Under the pieces are notes generated by a model. It had not been told where the DNA came from and did not search any database. It saw only the letters and a program-made list of their open reading frames with translations. A stretch of DNA of 62,262 nucleotides, taken from an uncultured Alphaproteobacteria bacterium (GTDB lineage: Bacteria; Pseudomonadota; Alphaproteobacteria; Rhizobiales; Pleomorphomonadaceae). The stretch is from NCBI GenBank assembly GCA_937900425.1, contig CALCDT010000189.1, forward strand, positions 1 to 62,262. The letters are read 5' to 3'. The position numbers and the translations under genes are program-made. Shown in pieces: positions 16,524 to 25,891 of this stretch; position 1 is the stretch's first letter, and every line of letters begins with the position of its first letter.

Positions 16524-17288
16524 ATGAATGACGAGAACCTCGGCCGATGCGAGGTCTTCGGCTGTGACGGCTGGTATTGCGTCCTGACCGACGCGACGCG
16601 ACTGGTGACCTTCCTCGCAGCGGCACTCGGACTGCTTCTCTGCGGCATGATCCTCTACCGCTTTCGCAACGCTCCGGTCGGTGATATCGGAACGGGTCTG
16701 GCCGGCATGCTCGCGATCGCTGTGCTTCTGATGAGCCTTCCGACGATCAGCAAGATCACCGTATCCTTCGCTGAAGGCCAGAATCTCGGAATCGAGTGGA
16801 AGGCGAAGGCCGATGCCGAGAACGTGTGTACGGTCGCCAACCTCGTGAAGGAACTCACCGGCGATCTCGAGAAACGAGTCGCTACGCTCGAGGCCCTCGT
16901 CGGGCAGGTCGAGGCCCGCACCACGACGATGGGGTCACCGGACAGTCCCGGCGAACCGACTGTGGAGTCCGCCCTCCCCACGTCCAGCACAGACGTTCGG
17001 ATCTACTTCCGGACCGGTCGCCGGGAAGACGCAGAACGCATTCTGCGCGAATTGCGGACCAGATATCTGCTCGTCGATATCGTAAATACCGACCTGACGG
17101 AACTCGGCGTGAGCCACGAAGCCGGCTTCAACCGAGTCCGCTTCGACGACGTGGAAAAGGGCAGATGGCTCGACGACGCCAGAACCGTCTTTGATCTCGC
17201 CCGGACGGTGCTGAACGACGCCGACATCGCCGGACCGGACCCAGTGTCGAGACGATTGCCCGGCGACGTCCAGGTACTACTCTACTGA
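16524..17288 (+). CDS. Unrecognised two-TM membrane protein with coiled coil and C-terminal alpha/beta domain
   Basis: This 254-residue protein is of no family I can name with confidence. Seen in sequence: a Cys-rich N-terminus (C9, C14, C19), hydrophobic helices at about 28-45 and 56-78, a heptad-like segment at about 95-132, a Ser/Pro linker, and a C-terminal domain from about 157. That domain starts V-R-I-Y-F-R-T-G-R-R-E-D-A and has a beta-alpha-beta look reminiscent of LytR_C/SPOR-like domains (tentative). The ATG at 16524 follows a G-rich tract and was preferred to one at 16473. The gene and its AT-rich upstream DNA have lower GC than neighbours, which suggests transfer. It has no operon partner. 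Confidence 0.75.
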   Translation: MNDENLGRCEVFGCDGWYCVLTDATRLVTFLAAALGLLLCGMILYRFRNAPVGDIGTGLAGMLAIAVLLMSLPTISKITVSFAEGQNLGIEWKAKADAENVCTVANLVKELTGDLEKRVATLEALVGQVEARTTTMGSPDSPGEPTVESALPTSSTDVRIYFRTGRREDAERILRELRTRYLLVDIVNTDLTELGVSHEAGFNRVRFDDVEKGRWLDDARTVFDLARTVLNDADIAGPDPVSRRLPGDVQVLLY

Positions 17289-17385
17289 GACCGGTGAGCC
17301 GTGGCCCCGCCTTCGCGCCCCGGGCGCGGCAAGCAGATACCCTGGCGGACCTCGTCGCGGGCGACGAAAGCCGTTCGACGTCGCC

Positions 17386-17943
17386 TCACTTCACCCCGTC
17401 GTCGAAGCCGACGAGGATTTCCACGGTGCCGGTCGACTTCTCCTTCGGGATCGAGATGCCGTCGACCACCTGGATCCAGAGCGCGTTGCCGGCGCCGCCG
17501 GCGAGGCTGGCGGGAACCTTGAAGAGCTGGGAATAGAGGACTTCCGAGCCGCCGCGCAGCACGACCACCCGCAGCGGCAGCGAGATCGGCGCGCTGTCGG
17601 CCTTCGGGCCGGCGATGACGCGGCCGGCGACGCCGACCTTGATCGTCGTGGTGCCGGCGGCGTCGGTATGGCACTCCCGCGCCATCTTCGTCACCGTCGC
17701 CTGATAGCGGAGCGCGTCCGGATTGTTTTCGCCGCCGCGGGTGTGGACGGCGTGGACCTGCGTGCCGTCGCGCACGCTGACCTGGGGACAGACGGCGACG
17801 ACCGCGAACTCGGCACGGATCCGGGCGAGTTCTTCCTCGCTCTTGGCTCCGGGGATGAAGCTGCGCCCGCCCGAACATCCGGCGAGCAGGGAGAGGCCGA
17901 TCAGCGCGCCAACGCGGACGAGACGGGAGACCTTCGCGTTCAT
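17386..17943 (-). CDS. Putative lipoprotein
   Basis: This 185-residue protein has a lipoprotein signal peptide: a basic N-terminus, a hydrophobic stretch and the lipobox L-L-A-G-C at about residues 18-22. The mature part has the phrases F-A-V-V-A-V-C-P-Q-V and T-T-T-I-K-V-G-V-A-G-R-V, with beta-rich character. It is probably anchored in the outer membrane or periplasmic face. Function is not recognised. It diverges from ispH across 380 bp. Confidence 0.85.
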   Translation of the reverse strand: MNAKVSRLVRVGALIGLSLLAGCSGGRSFIPGAKSEEELARIRAEFAVVAVCPQVSVRDGTQVHAVHTRGGENNPDALRYQATVTKMARECHTDAAGTTTIKVGVAGRVIAGPKADSAPISLPLRVVVLRGGSEVLYSQLFKVPASLAGGAGNALWIQVVDGISIPKEKSTGTVEILVGFDDGVK

Positions 17944-18323
17944 TCTGTCCCTCAGACTTCTTGTCGACTGCCCGCGCCGCCCCGGCCCTGCCGGCCGCCG
18001 GCGGTGCCCGCCCCGAGCGGACGGCGAAACCGCTCTATAGCAGGCGGCGCAGGGGTTGGCGACAGGCCGGAAACCGCCTCCTGTGGAGCGGGGAGGGCGA
18101 CGGAGCGCCGGGACGCCGGGCGCCCGCCCCGGCGCCGGACGCATGTCCGCACGGCGCCGACGACGGCCCTTTGGCCTTGACAGCGCCGCCCTCGATCCCC
18201 CTATTCCCGCTACGAGGACGGAGGACCGGTCACCGCGCCGTGCGCCTTGGATCGCGGCGACGACGCGCCGTCGTCCGGCCATCGCCCCGTCCACCGCCGC
18301 CGTCGCCGTCAACGAGGCCAGAC
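17944..18323. other. Divergent intergenic region, lipoprotein / ispH
   Basis: These 380 bp should hold both promoters. Frames are open because of GC content, but their translations are Arg/Pro-rich. No operator, hairpin or RNA element was identified. Confidence 0.4.
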
Positions 18324-19295
18324 GTGAACCCTTCCGCCGGAAAGCCTCCGCTCGACGTCCTGCTCTGCGCCCCGCGTGGCTTCTGCGCCGGCGTCGACCG
18401 CGCGATCCAGATCGTCGAACTCGCGCTCGAACGCTACGGCGCGCCGGTCTACGTGCGCCACGAGATCGTCCACAACAAATATGTCGTCGAGGGCCTGAAG
18501 GCGAAGGGCGCGGTCTTCGTGGAGGAACTCGGCGAGATCCCCGCCGGCGACCGCCCCGTGGTCTTCTCCGCCCACGGCGTGCCGAAGTCGGTGCCGGCGG
18601 ACGCCCGGGCCCGGGCGATGTTCTTCCTCGACGCCACCTGTCCGCTGGTCTCCAAGGTCCACCGCGAGGCCGAGATCCACTTCCGGCGCGGCCGCCACAT
18701 CATCCTCGTCGGCCACGCCGGCCATCCGGAGGTGATCGGCACCATGGGCCAGTTGCCCGAGGGTGCCGTCACCCTGGTCGAGACCGAGGCCGACGCCGAG
18801 ACGGTGACGCCGGCCGACGCCGACAATCTCGCCTGGATCACCCAGACGACGCTCTCCGTCGACGACACCCGGGCGATCGTCGAGATCCTGACCCGGCGGT
18901 TCCCCGCGATCGTCGCCCCGCACAAGGACGACATCTGCTACGCCACCACCAACCGACAGGACGCGGTTCGGGCGGTGGCGCCACGGGTCGACGCGGTGAT
19001 CGTGGTCGGCGCGCCCAATTCCTCGAACTCCCAGCGCCTGCGCGAGGTCGCGGCCCGGGCCGGCTGCGAGCGGGCCTTCCTGATCCAGCGCGCGGCCGAG
19101 ATCGACTGGGCGGCGGTCGGCACGGTCGGCGCGGTCGCCATCACCGCCGGCGCCTCGGCGCCCGAGGTGCTGGTCGAGGAGGTGATATCCGCCTTCGCCG
19201 AACGCTACGACGTCCGCGTCGAGACGGTGCGCACCGCCGAGGAGACCGTCGCTTTCAATCTTCCGCGCGAATTGCGCCAGCCGGCCGCCGAATAG
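18324..19295 (+). CDS. ispH: 4-hydroxy-3-methylbut-2-enyl diphosphate reductase
   Basis: This 323-residue [4Fe-4S] enzyme carries out the last step of the MEP isoprenoid pathway, making IPP and DMAPP. Cluster cysteines are visible in A-P-R-G-F-C-A-G-V-D, D-A-T-C-P-L-V and D-I-C-Y-A-T-T-N. The A-H-G-V-P segment is also present. The likely start is GTG at 18324, with GAGG 6 nt upstream; the frame extends far upstream, but that part has no homology to the family. thrB follows after 70 bp. Confidence 0.95.
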   Translation: MNPSAGKPPLDVLLCAPRGFCAGVDRAIQIVELALERYGAPVYVRHEIVHNKYVVEGLKAKGAVFVEELGEIPAGDRPVVFSAHGVPKSVPADARARAMFFLDATCPLVSKVHREAEIHFRRGRHIILVGHAGHPEVIGTMGQLPEGAVTLVETEADAETVTPADADNLAWITQTTLSVDDTRAIVEILTRRFPAIVAPHKDDICYATTNRQDAVRAVAPRVDAVIVVGAPNSSNSQRLREVAARAGCERAFLIQRAAEIDWAAVGTVGAVAITAGASAPEVLVEEVISAFAERYDVRVETVRTAEETVAFNLPRELRQPAAE

Positions 19296-19365
19296 GCCGT
19301 CGCCGGGGCGGCGGGAAGCGGGTATCACGAGCCGCCCGAGGCGGGCGCGACGGGCAGGGGATGTC

Positions 19366-20346
19366 ATGGCGGTCTACACCGAGGTCGGCGACGAGGAACT
19401 CGGCGCGTTCGTCGCGCTCTACGACATCGGCGCGCTGCTCTCCTTCAAGGGCATCGCCGAAGGCGTCGAGAATTCCAACTTCCTGCTCCACACCGAGGCC
19501 GGGCATTTCATCCTGACGCTCTACGAGAAGCGGGTGCGGGAATCCGACCTGCCGTTCTTCGTCGGCCTGATGGAGCATCTCGCCGGCCGCGGCCTGACCT
19601 GCCCGACGCCGGTGCGGATGCGCTCGGGCGAGGCACTCGGCCGCCTCGCCGGCCGGCCGGCCGCGCTCGTCACCTTCCTCGACGGCATGTGGGTGCGCCG
19701 GCCGAAGGTCGCCCACTGCGCCCAGGTCGGCGAGGCGCTGGCCGATCTCCACGCCGCAGGGGAGGGCTTCCCGATCCGCCGCGACAATGCGCTCACCGTC
19801 ACCGGCTGGCGGCCGCTCTACGAGCTCTCGCGCGAGCGCGCCGACGAGGTGCTGCCGGGCCTTGCCCGCGAGATCGAGACCGAACTCGCCCTGCTCGAAG
19901 CGCGCTGGCCCTCGGATCTGCCGCGCGGCGTCATCCACGCCGATCTCTTCCCCGACAACGTCTTCTTCCTCGGCGACAAGCTCTCGGGACTGATCGACTT
20001 CTATTTCGCCTGCAACGACCTGCTCGCCTACGACCTCGCCATCTGCCTAAACGCCTGGTGCTTCGAGCCGGACCGCCAGTTCAACGTGACCAAGGCGCGG
20101 GCGATGATTTCGGGCTACGTCCGCCGCCGACCGCTGTCGGAGGCGGAGATCGCCGCACTGCCGCTGCTCGCCCGCGGCTCGGCGCTGCGCTTCCTGCTGA
20201 CCCGGCTCCACGACTGGCTCAGCGTGCCGCCGGGGGCGCTGGTGACGCCGAAGGATCCGCTCGAGTATTTCCACAAGCTGCGCTTCCACCAGGGCGTCGC
20301 CGGCGTCACCGCCTACGGCTTCGAGCCGGCGGGAGCCGCGTCGTGA
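19366..20346 (+). CDS. thrB: Homoserine kinase (type II, APH-like)
   Basis: This 326-residue kinase of the choline/aminoglycoside phosphotransferase fold phosphorylates homoserine in threonine synthesis. The catalytic loop V-I-H-A-D-L-F-P-D-N and the metal-binding L-I-D-F-Y-F-A-C-N-D are clear, and the N-terminus (M-A-V-Y-T-E-V) matches the family. Its stop overlaps a GTG for rnhA. The ispH-thrB-rnhA order is common in related alphaproteobacteria. Confidence 0.95.
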   Translation: MAVYTEVGDEELGAFVALYDIGALLSFKGIAEGVENSNFLLHTEAGHFILTLYEKRVRESDLPFFVGLMEHLAGRGLTCPTPVRMRSGEALGRLAGRPAALVTFLDGMWVRRPKVAHCAQVGEALADLHAAGEGFPIRRDNALTVTGWRPLYELSRERADEVLPGLAREIETELALLEARWPSDLPRGVIHADLFPDNVFFLGDKLSGLIDFYFACNDLLAYDLAICLNAWCFEPDRQFNVTKARAMISGYVRRRPLSEAEIAALPLLARGSALRFLLTRLHDWLSVPPGALVTPKDPLEYFHKLRFHQGVAGVTAYGFEPAGAAS

Positions 20347-20879
20347 GCGGGCGCGGGCCGGCGTCCGGTGCGGGAGCGGCGCGGGCGGGCGACGCGGTGG
20401 ACGAGGGCGAAGGCCGGGTGACGATCTACACCGACGGCGCCTGCTCGGGAAATCCCGGCCCCGGCGGCTGGGGCGCGATCCTGATCTGGAACGGACGCCA
20501 GCGCGAACTCTGCGGCGGCGAGGCGGCCACCACCAACAACCGGATGGAACTCACCGCCGCCATCGAGGCGCTCGGCGCGCTGAAGCGGTCCTGCCGGGTC
20601 GAGCTCCACACCGATTCACAGTATGTGAAGGGTGGCGTCACCTCCTGGATCCACAACTGGAAGCGCAACGGCTGGCGCACCGCCGACAAGAAGCCGGTCA
20701 AGAACGCCGAGCTCTGGCAGCGTCTCGACGAAGCCCGCGCCCGCCACCAGGTCGACTGGCGCTGGGTCAAGGGCCATGCCGGCCACGACATGAACGAGCG
20801 TGCCGACGAACTCGCACGCGAGGGCATGCGCCCGTTCCTGAAGCGCGGCCGCCTCGCCGCGGTCGAAGGCGATGACTGA
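20343..20879 (+). CDS. rnhA: Ribonuclease HI
   Basis: RNase HI cleaves RNA in RNA-DNA hybrids. The catalytic carboxylates lie in Y-T-D-G-A-C-S-G-N-P-G, N-R-M-E-L-T-A, H-T-D-S-Q-Y-V and N-E-R-A-D-E-L. With the GTG at 20343 (GTGA overlap with the thrB stop) the protein is 178 residues and has a 25-residue low-complexity leader. A second GTG at 20418, preceded by GAGGGCGAAGG, would give the canonical 153 residues. The end overlaps the lipid-kinase start by 8 bp. Confidence 0.93.
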   Translation: MSGRGPASGAGAARAGDAVDEGEGRVTIYTDGACSGNPGPGGWGAILIWNGRQRELCGGEAATTNNRMELTAAIEALGALKRSCRVELHTDSQYVKGGVTSWIHNWKRNGWRTADKKPVKNAELWQRLDEARARHQVDWRWVKGHAGHDMNERADELAREGMRPFLKRGRLAAVEGDD

Positions 20880-21798
20880 AGATCCCGTCGCCGCCGCCCT
20901 CGAAACCCCCGAACCGGTCGCGCCGCGGACCGGCCGCGTCGTCATCGTCGCCAATCCGGTCTCCGGCAGCTATCGGCAGGCCGAGGTCGCCGCGCTCGCC
21001 CGGGAACTCGAGGCCGGGGGCGTCTGCGCCGAGATCCGCCTGACCGAGCGTCCCGGCCACATGGTCGAGATCGCCCGCGACCTCGCGCCCGCCGTCGACA
21101 CTCTCGTGGTCGCCGGCGGTGACGGTTCGATCAACGAAGCGGTCAACGGCCTCCTGATGCGTTCGCCGCCGCCGCCGGCGCTCGCGGTGCTGCCTTTCGG
21201 CACCGCCAACGTGCTGGTGCGTGAACTCGGGCTGCCGCAGCGGCCGGGCCCGATCGCCGCGATGCTGCTGCGCCGCCGGCTCGCTCCGCTTCATCTCGGG
21301 CGGATCGGCCTGCGCGCCTTCGTGCTGATGGTCTCGGCCGGCCTCGACGGCGCCGTTGTCCACGGCGTCGACCTTTCCGCCAAGCGGCGCTTCGGCCGAC
21401 TCGCCTACGCCACCCTCGCGGCGCGCCTCGTCCTCGCCGGCGGGCAGCCCCCCGTCACGGTCCGGGCCGACGGCGACGTGTTCGAGGCCGCGATCGCGGT
21501 CGTCACCACGGCGCGCTGCTACGGCGGCCCGATGACGCTGACCCGCCACACAGACGTCACCCGCCCGGGCCTTCGCCTTGTCGCGCTGCGCGGGCGCAGC
21601 CGGCTGGCGCTGCTCGCCGCGGCCGTGCTGCTGTTGCTCGGCCGCCTCGACCGGCTCGCCTGCGTCACCGATCGCGCCGTGGCGCGGGTCCAGCTGCTCG
21701 GCGACGGCGTCAGGATGCAACTCGACGGCGAGGCCATCGCGGCGAGCGACGCCGCGATCGAGGCCCATCCGCGCGGCCTGTCGATCGTTGTGCCGTGA
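20872..21798 (+). CDS. Diacylglycerol kinase family lipid kinase
   Basis: This 308-residue DAGK-catalytic-domain protein shows V-V-A-N-P-V-S-G near the N-terminus, the nucleotide-binding V-V-A-G-G-D-G-S-I-N-E loop, and L-P-F-G-T-A-N-V-L. It probably phosphorylates a lipid such as diacylglycerol or a sphingoid base; the substrate cannot be told. A hydrophobic stretch (A-L-L-A-A-A-V-L-L-L-L-G) may contact the membrane. It is translationally linked to rnhA. Confidence 0.9.
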   Translation: MTEDPVAAALETPEPVAPRTGRVVIVANPVSGSYRQAEVAALARELEAGGVCAEIRLTERPGHMVEIARDLAPAVDTLVVAGGDGSINEAVNGLLMRSPPPPALAVLPFGTANVLVRELGLPQRPGPIAAMLLRRRLAPLHLGRIGLRAFVLMVSAGLDGAVVHGVDLSAKRRFGRLAYATLAARLVLAGGQPPVTVRADGDVFEAAIAVVTTARCYGGPMTLTRHTDVTRPGLRLVALRGRSRLALLAAAVLLLLGRLDRLACVTDRAVARVQLLGDGVRMQLDGEAIAASDAAIEAHPRGLSIVVP

Positions 21799-22235
21799 CG
21801 TTTCGTGCTGCGTGGCGGGCGGGCGAGGATCTCGTCACCCGGCCGAACGCCGTCGTCCGGTCTTACGGCTTCGATGGCGGGACAGGCTCGATCACGACGG
21901 GGCGGGACCGGTGACGAGGCGGCGCCGCGGCAGAGGGCGGGGGTGCGTCAACTGCCCCGGACGGGGGATCGACATTCGTAACCGTTCTGTTAAGGTCAAT
22001 GTTCTCAAAGGTTAGCGTCGGTGTTCGGCGCTTCCGTCGATCGTATTCGGAAGTCGCATAAATAGACTTGCATTGTTCGTAATTGCACCGATCCGGCGGT
22101 AATCCGGTAGGCAGTCCCACGATCCCACCTCAATTTAGTCGTCCGAGCACCGGTGTCGTCGCACCGGCGCGCGTCGACGAAGAGTGGTGTCGAGTGTATT
22201 CCGCATACTTGTGATAGAGAGGTCGCAGACGCTCC
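21799..22235. other. AT-richer region upstream of the RTX gene
   Basis: These 437 bp separate the lipid kinase from the RTX gene. GC falls sharply from about 21970 to 22130 (several TTAAGG, AAATAG and CAATTTAG patches), so the RTX promoter is probably there. I do not see a protein gene, and no -35/-10 pair is clear enough to name. AGAGAGG lies about 15 nt before the RTX ATG, a weakly spaced ribosome site. Confidence 0.4.
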
Positions 22236-25200
22236 ATGGCCTACATCTACGACGACGACATCGGCCGGGAGCTTCTCGGCAGCGAAGAAGCGGACTCGAT
22301 CTCCGGCAACGGCGGTAACGACGTCATCCGCGGCTTCGGCGAGCAGGACTACCTCTACGGCGGGGCGGGCCTCGACACGATCTGGGGCGGCGCCGGCAAC
22401 GACCGGATCTACGGCGGCGCCGACGCCGACACGATCTACGGTGAGGCGAACGACGATTACATCTACGGCGAGGGCGGTAACGACGTCGTCGACGGCGGTG
22501 CGGGAGACGACACCATCACCGTCGGAGCGGGCGAGGGCGCGGACACGATCGACGGCGGGGCGGACTTCGACCGGCTCTATCTCGACCGGAGCTCGGGCAC
22601 GATCGGCCTGACCATCGATCTTGCGAACCCGGCCGTCACCCAGCTTCTCGCCGACGGGACGTCGATCGTCGGGATCGAATGGATCGAATTCCACGGCGGT
22701 TCGGGCGTCGACACGGTGCGCGGTGGCTCCGAGCAGGGCCAGTCCCTTTACGGCGGCGGCGGCAACGACGTCCTGACCGCGGCTCATCAGTACGACTATC
22801 TCTATGGTGAAGGCGGCGACGACACGCTCCACGTCTTCTTCAACGCCCGCGCCTACGGCGGCGAGAACAACGACACGATCTACGGATCGAACGGCAACGA
22901 CCAGTTTCTCTACGGCGAGAACGGCAACGATGTCATCTACGCGGGGAACGGCTCCAACTTCGCGAGCGGTGGGGCCGGGAACGACAGGATCTATGGCGGC
23001 GCCGACGGCGACTACTTCTCCGGCGACGCCGGCGCCGATCGGTTGTTCGGTTACGATGGGACCGACACGCTCTACGGTGGTGACGACGATGACCTGCTCA
23101 GCGGCGGCGGCGGCTCCGACTACCTCTACGGCGAGGGCGGGATCGACGAACTGATCGGGGGCGTCGGCGCGGACTGGCTCGACGGGGGAACGGGCAATGA
23201 CACCATCGTCGGCGGAGCCGACAACGACGTCATCTACGGCGGCACCGGCCGCGACACCGTCGACGGCGGCTCCGGCGACGACACGATCCGCGTCAGGAGG
23301 GGTGACGGGTCCGACCTGATCGACGGCGGAACCGGCTTCGACACCCTGGAACTCGATCGCACCAACAGCACCGTCGGCCTGACTTTCGACCTGACGGATC
23401 CGGCCCTGCGCCAGGTGCTCGGCGACGGCACCACGGTGAAGGGCATCGAACGCATCTCCTTCTACGGCGGATCGGGCCGCGACGTCGCGACCGGCGGGGC
23501 GGGCGACGACTGGCTCTACGGCGGTGCCGGCGACGACGCCCTCACCGGCGGCGCGGGGGCGGACACGCTCTACGGCGAGGACGGCGCCGACGTCATCACG
23601 GTCAGCGAGGGCGACTACGCCTCCGGCGGCAGCGGCGACGACGTCATCACCGGCTCGGCCTTCGACGACTACGGCCTCCACGGCGACGCCGACGACGACC
23701 GTGTGATCGGCGGCGGCGGCAACGACGGCCTGTGGGGTGACAGCGGCGACGACATCCTGCGCGGCGGCACGGGCCGGGACTCGCTCTACGGCGGTACGGG
23801 CGACGACCGTCTCTTCGGTGACGCCGACGACGACTATCTCTACGGCGACACCGACGCCGACACCCTCGACGGCGGCGACGGCGACGACATCCTCTCCGGC
23901 GGCGAGGGCGACGACATCCTCCGCGACACCGGCACCGGGACCAATTCACTCTACGGCGGCGCCGGCGAGGACACCTATTTCGTCGACGACGCCGGCGACC
24001 GCGTCTTCGAATATCGCAACGAGGGCACCGACGAGGTGCGCGCCTCGATCGCCTACACGCTCGGCGACCACCTCGAGAACCTGACGCTGCTCGGAAACAA
24101 GGCGATCGACGGCAACGGCAACGCCCTCGACAACGTGATCGTCGGCAACGGCGGTGCCAACCGGCTGCGCGGCTTCGACGGCAACGACCGTCTCGACGGC
24201 CGCGGCGGTGACGACAGCCTGCGCGGCGGCGCCGGCAACGACGTCTACGTCGTCGACACCGCCGGAGACCTCGTGTTCGAGGTCGCTTTCCACGACGGCT
24301 TCGACACGGTGGAGAGCTCGACCAGCTACCGGCTCGGCTCCAACCTCGAACATCTGACGCTGACCGGCCCGCTTTCGATCGACGGCACCGGCAACGCCTT
24401 GCGAAACACCCTCACCGGCAACGACGCCGCCAACCGTCTCGCCGGCGGCGGCGGCACCGACCGCTTCTTCGGCGGCGGCGGCGACGACGTCATGGTCACC
24501 GGCGCGGCCGGCGGCGATGTCGCCTGGGCCGCGGCGGAAGCCAATCCGCAGGCGTTCTACAACCCCGCGACCGGCAAGTTCTACACTTACGTCGCGGCGA
24601 ACGTCACCTGGACCCAGGCCTCCGACGCCGCCCGCCTCGCCAGCCTCGAGGGCATCGCCGGGCAACTCGTCACCATCGGCGACGCCGCCGAGAACGCCTT
24701 CGTCGCCACCGTGGTCGCCCGCGGCGAGTTGTCGTGGATCGGGGCGTCCGACGCCGTCGCCGAGGGCCAGTGGTACTGGTACACGGCCGGCGTGCGTTCG
24801 ACGCGGTTCTGGAGCGGCGATGCGGCCGGTTCTCCGGTCGCGGGACGCTACGCCAACTGGGCGACCTGGTACCCGGACGACGCGGGCGGGCAGGACTATG
24901 CCGCCATCAACTTCGACTACGGCGGCCTCGGCACCTGGAACGACTACGGCGCGACCACGATTCTCTCCGGTTACGTCGTCGAGTGGACCGCTTCGGCGGT
25001 CGCCGCGTCCCATCTCTCCAGCAATCCGCTCGCCGACAGGGAGATCGCCGACGGCGGCGAGGGGTCGGATACCGTCGACTACACCACGAGCGGTGCGGCC
25101 GTTCGCGTCAACCTCACCGCCGGCCTCGGCAGCGGCGGCGACGCCGATCTGGACGTCTACGTATCGATCGAGAATGTCGAGGGATCGGCCTTCGACGACC

Positions 25201-25853
25201 GCATCATCGGCGACGGCGTCGCCAACCGGCTGTCGGGCGGCCTCGGCGCCGACGAGATCTCCGGCGGCGGCGGTTCCGACATCCTGCTCGGCGGCGGGGG
25301 CGACGACGTGCTGGCTGGCGGCGGCTGGCATGACGTGCTCGATGGCGACGTCGGCCGTGACACCCTGTCGGGTGGCTCAGGTAACGATACGCTGACGGGT
25401 GGGAGCGGTGTCGACCGCCTGTTCGGCGAAGACGGCGACGACGGCCTCGACGGCGGCACCGGCAACGACCGTCTCGACGGCGGCGTCGGCCGCGACCGTC
25501 TCGACGGCGGCGTCGGCGCCGACGTCCTCACCGGCGGTAGCGGCGCCGACGTCTTCGTCTTCGACGGCGCGCTCGCCTCGGCCGGCGTCGACCACATCAC
25601 CGACTTCGAGGCCGGCGTCGACAGGATCGAACTGGAGAACGCGATCTTCGCCGGCCTTCCCGGCGGCGCGCTGCGCGCCGTCGCCTTCACGCTCGGCACG
25701 CTCGCCACCGACGCCCGCCATCGCATCCTCTACGACGCCGCGAGTGGCGACCTCTACTTCGACGCCGACGGCAATGGCGCCGGTGCCGCGGTCAAGTTCG
25801 CAACGCTCGACAACCACGCCGCCTTGTCGGCCGCCGACTTCCTCGTCGTCTGA
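22236..25853 (+). CDS. RTX (calcium-binding nonapeptide) protein with C-type lectin-like domain
   Basis: This 1205-residue acidic protein is built mostly from G-G-x-G-x-D-x-hydrophobic-x nonapeptides that form Ca2+-binding beta-rolls. Two copies of a D-x-I-D-G-G...T-I-D-L-A-N-P type spacer module start near residues 103 and 360, and two D-x-Y-x-V-D-x-x-G-D modules lie near residues 575-740. At about 770-920 is a C-type lectin-like domain (F-Y-x-Y-V-x-x-x-x-T-W-x-x-A, W-I-G-A-S-D, Y-x-N-W, G-Y-V-V-E-W). The C-terminus (D-V-F-V-F-D...I-T-D-F...D-R-I-E-L, then A-D-F-L-V-V) is typical of type I secretion substrates. No N-terminal signal peptide. Likely a secreted adhesin or surface protein. No T1SS genes are adjacent. 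Confidence 0.93.
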   Translation: MAYIYDDDIGRELLGSEEADSISGNGGNDVIRGFGEQDYLYGGAGLDTIWGGAGNDRIYGGADADTIYGEANDDYIYGEGGNDVVDGGAGDDTITVGAGEGADTIDGGADFDRLYLDRSSGTIGLTIDLANPAVTQLLADGTSIVGIEWIEFHGGSGVDTVRGGSEQGQSLYGGGGNDVLTAAHQYDYLYGEGGDDTLHVFFNARAYGGENNDTIYGSNGNDQFLYGENGNDVIYAGNGSNFASGGAGNDRIYGGADGDYFSGDAGADRLFGYDGTDTLYGGDDDDLLSGGGGSDYLYGEGGIDELIGGVGADWLDGGTGNDTIVGGADNDVIYGGTGRDTVDGGSGDDTIRVRRGDGSDLIDGGTGFDTLELDRTNSTVGLTFDLTDPALRQVLGDGTTVKGIERISFYGGSGRDVATGGAGDDWLYGGAGDDALTGGAGADTLYGEDGADVITVSEGDYASGGSGDDVITGSAFDDYGLHGDADDDRVIGGGGNDGLWGDSGDDILRGGTGRDSLYGGTGDDRLFGDADDDYLYGDTDADTLDGGDGDDILSGGEGDDILRDTGTGTNSLYGGAGEDTYFVDDAGDRVFEYRNEGTDEVRASIAYTLGDHLENLTLLGNKAIDGNGNALDNVIVGNGGANRLRGFDGNDRLDGRGGDDSLRGGAGNDVYVVDTAGDLVFEVAFHDGFDTVESSTSYRLGSNLEHLTLTGPLSIDGTGNALRNTLTGNDAANRLAGGGGTDRFFGGGGDDVMVTGAAGGDVAWAAAEANPQAFYNPATGKFYTYVAANVTWTQASDAARLASLEGIAGQLVTIGDAAENAFVATVVARGELSWIGASDAVAEGQWYWYTAGVRSTRFWSGDAAGSPVAGRYANWATWYPDDAGGQDYAAINFDYGGLGTWNDYGATTILSGYVVEWTASAVAASHLSSNPLADREIADGGEGSDTVDYTTSGAAVRVNLTAGLGSGGDADLDVYVSIENVEGSAFDDRIIGDGVANRLSGGLGADEISGGGGSDILLGGGGDDVLAGGGWHDVLDGDVGRDTLSGGSGNDTLTGGSGVDRLFGEDGDDGLDGGTGNDRLDGGVGRDRLDGGVGADVLTGGSGADVFVFDGALASAGVDHITDFEAGVDRIELENAIFAGLPGGALRAVAFTLGTLATDARHRILYDAASGDLYFDADGNGAGAAVKFATLDNHAALSAADFLVV

Positions 25854-25891
25854 GAAAGGGCCCGGCGTGCTTCGTCACCGGGCGGCGGGTG

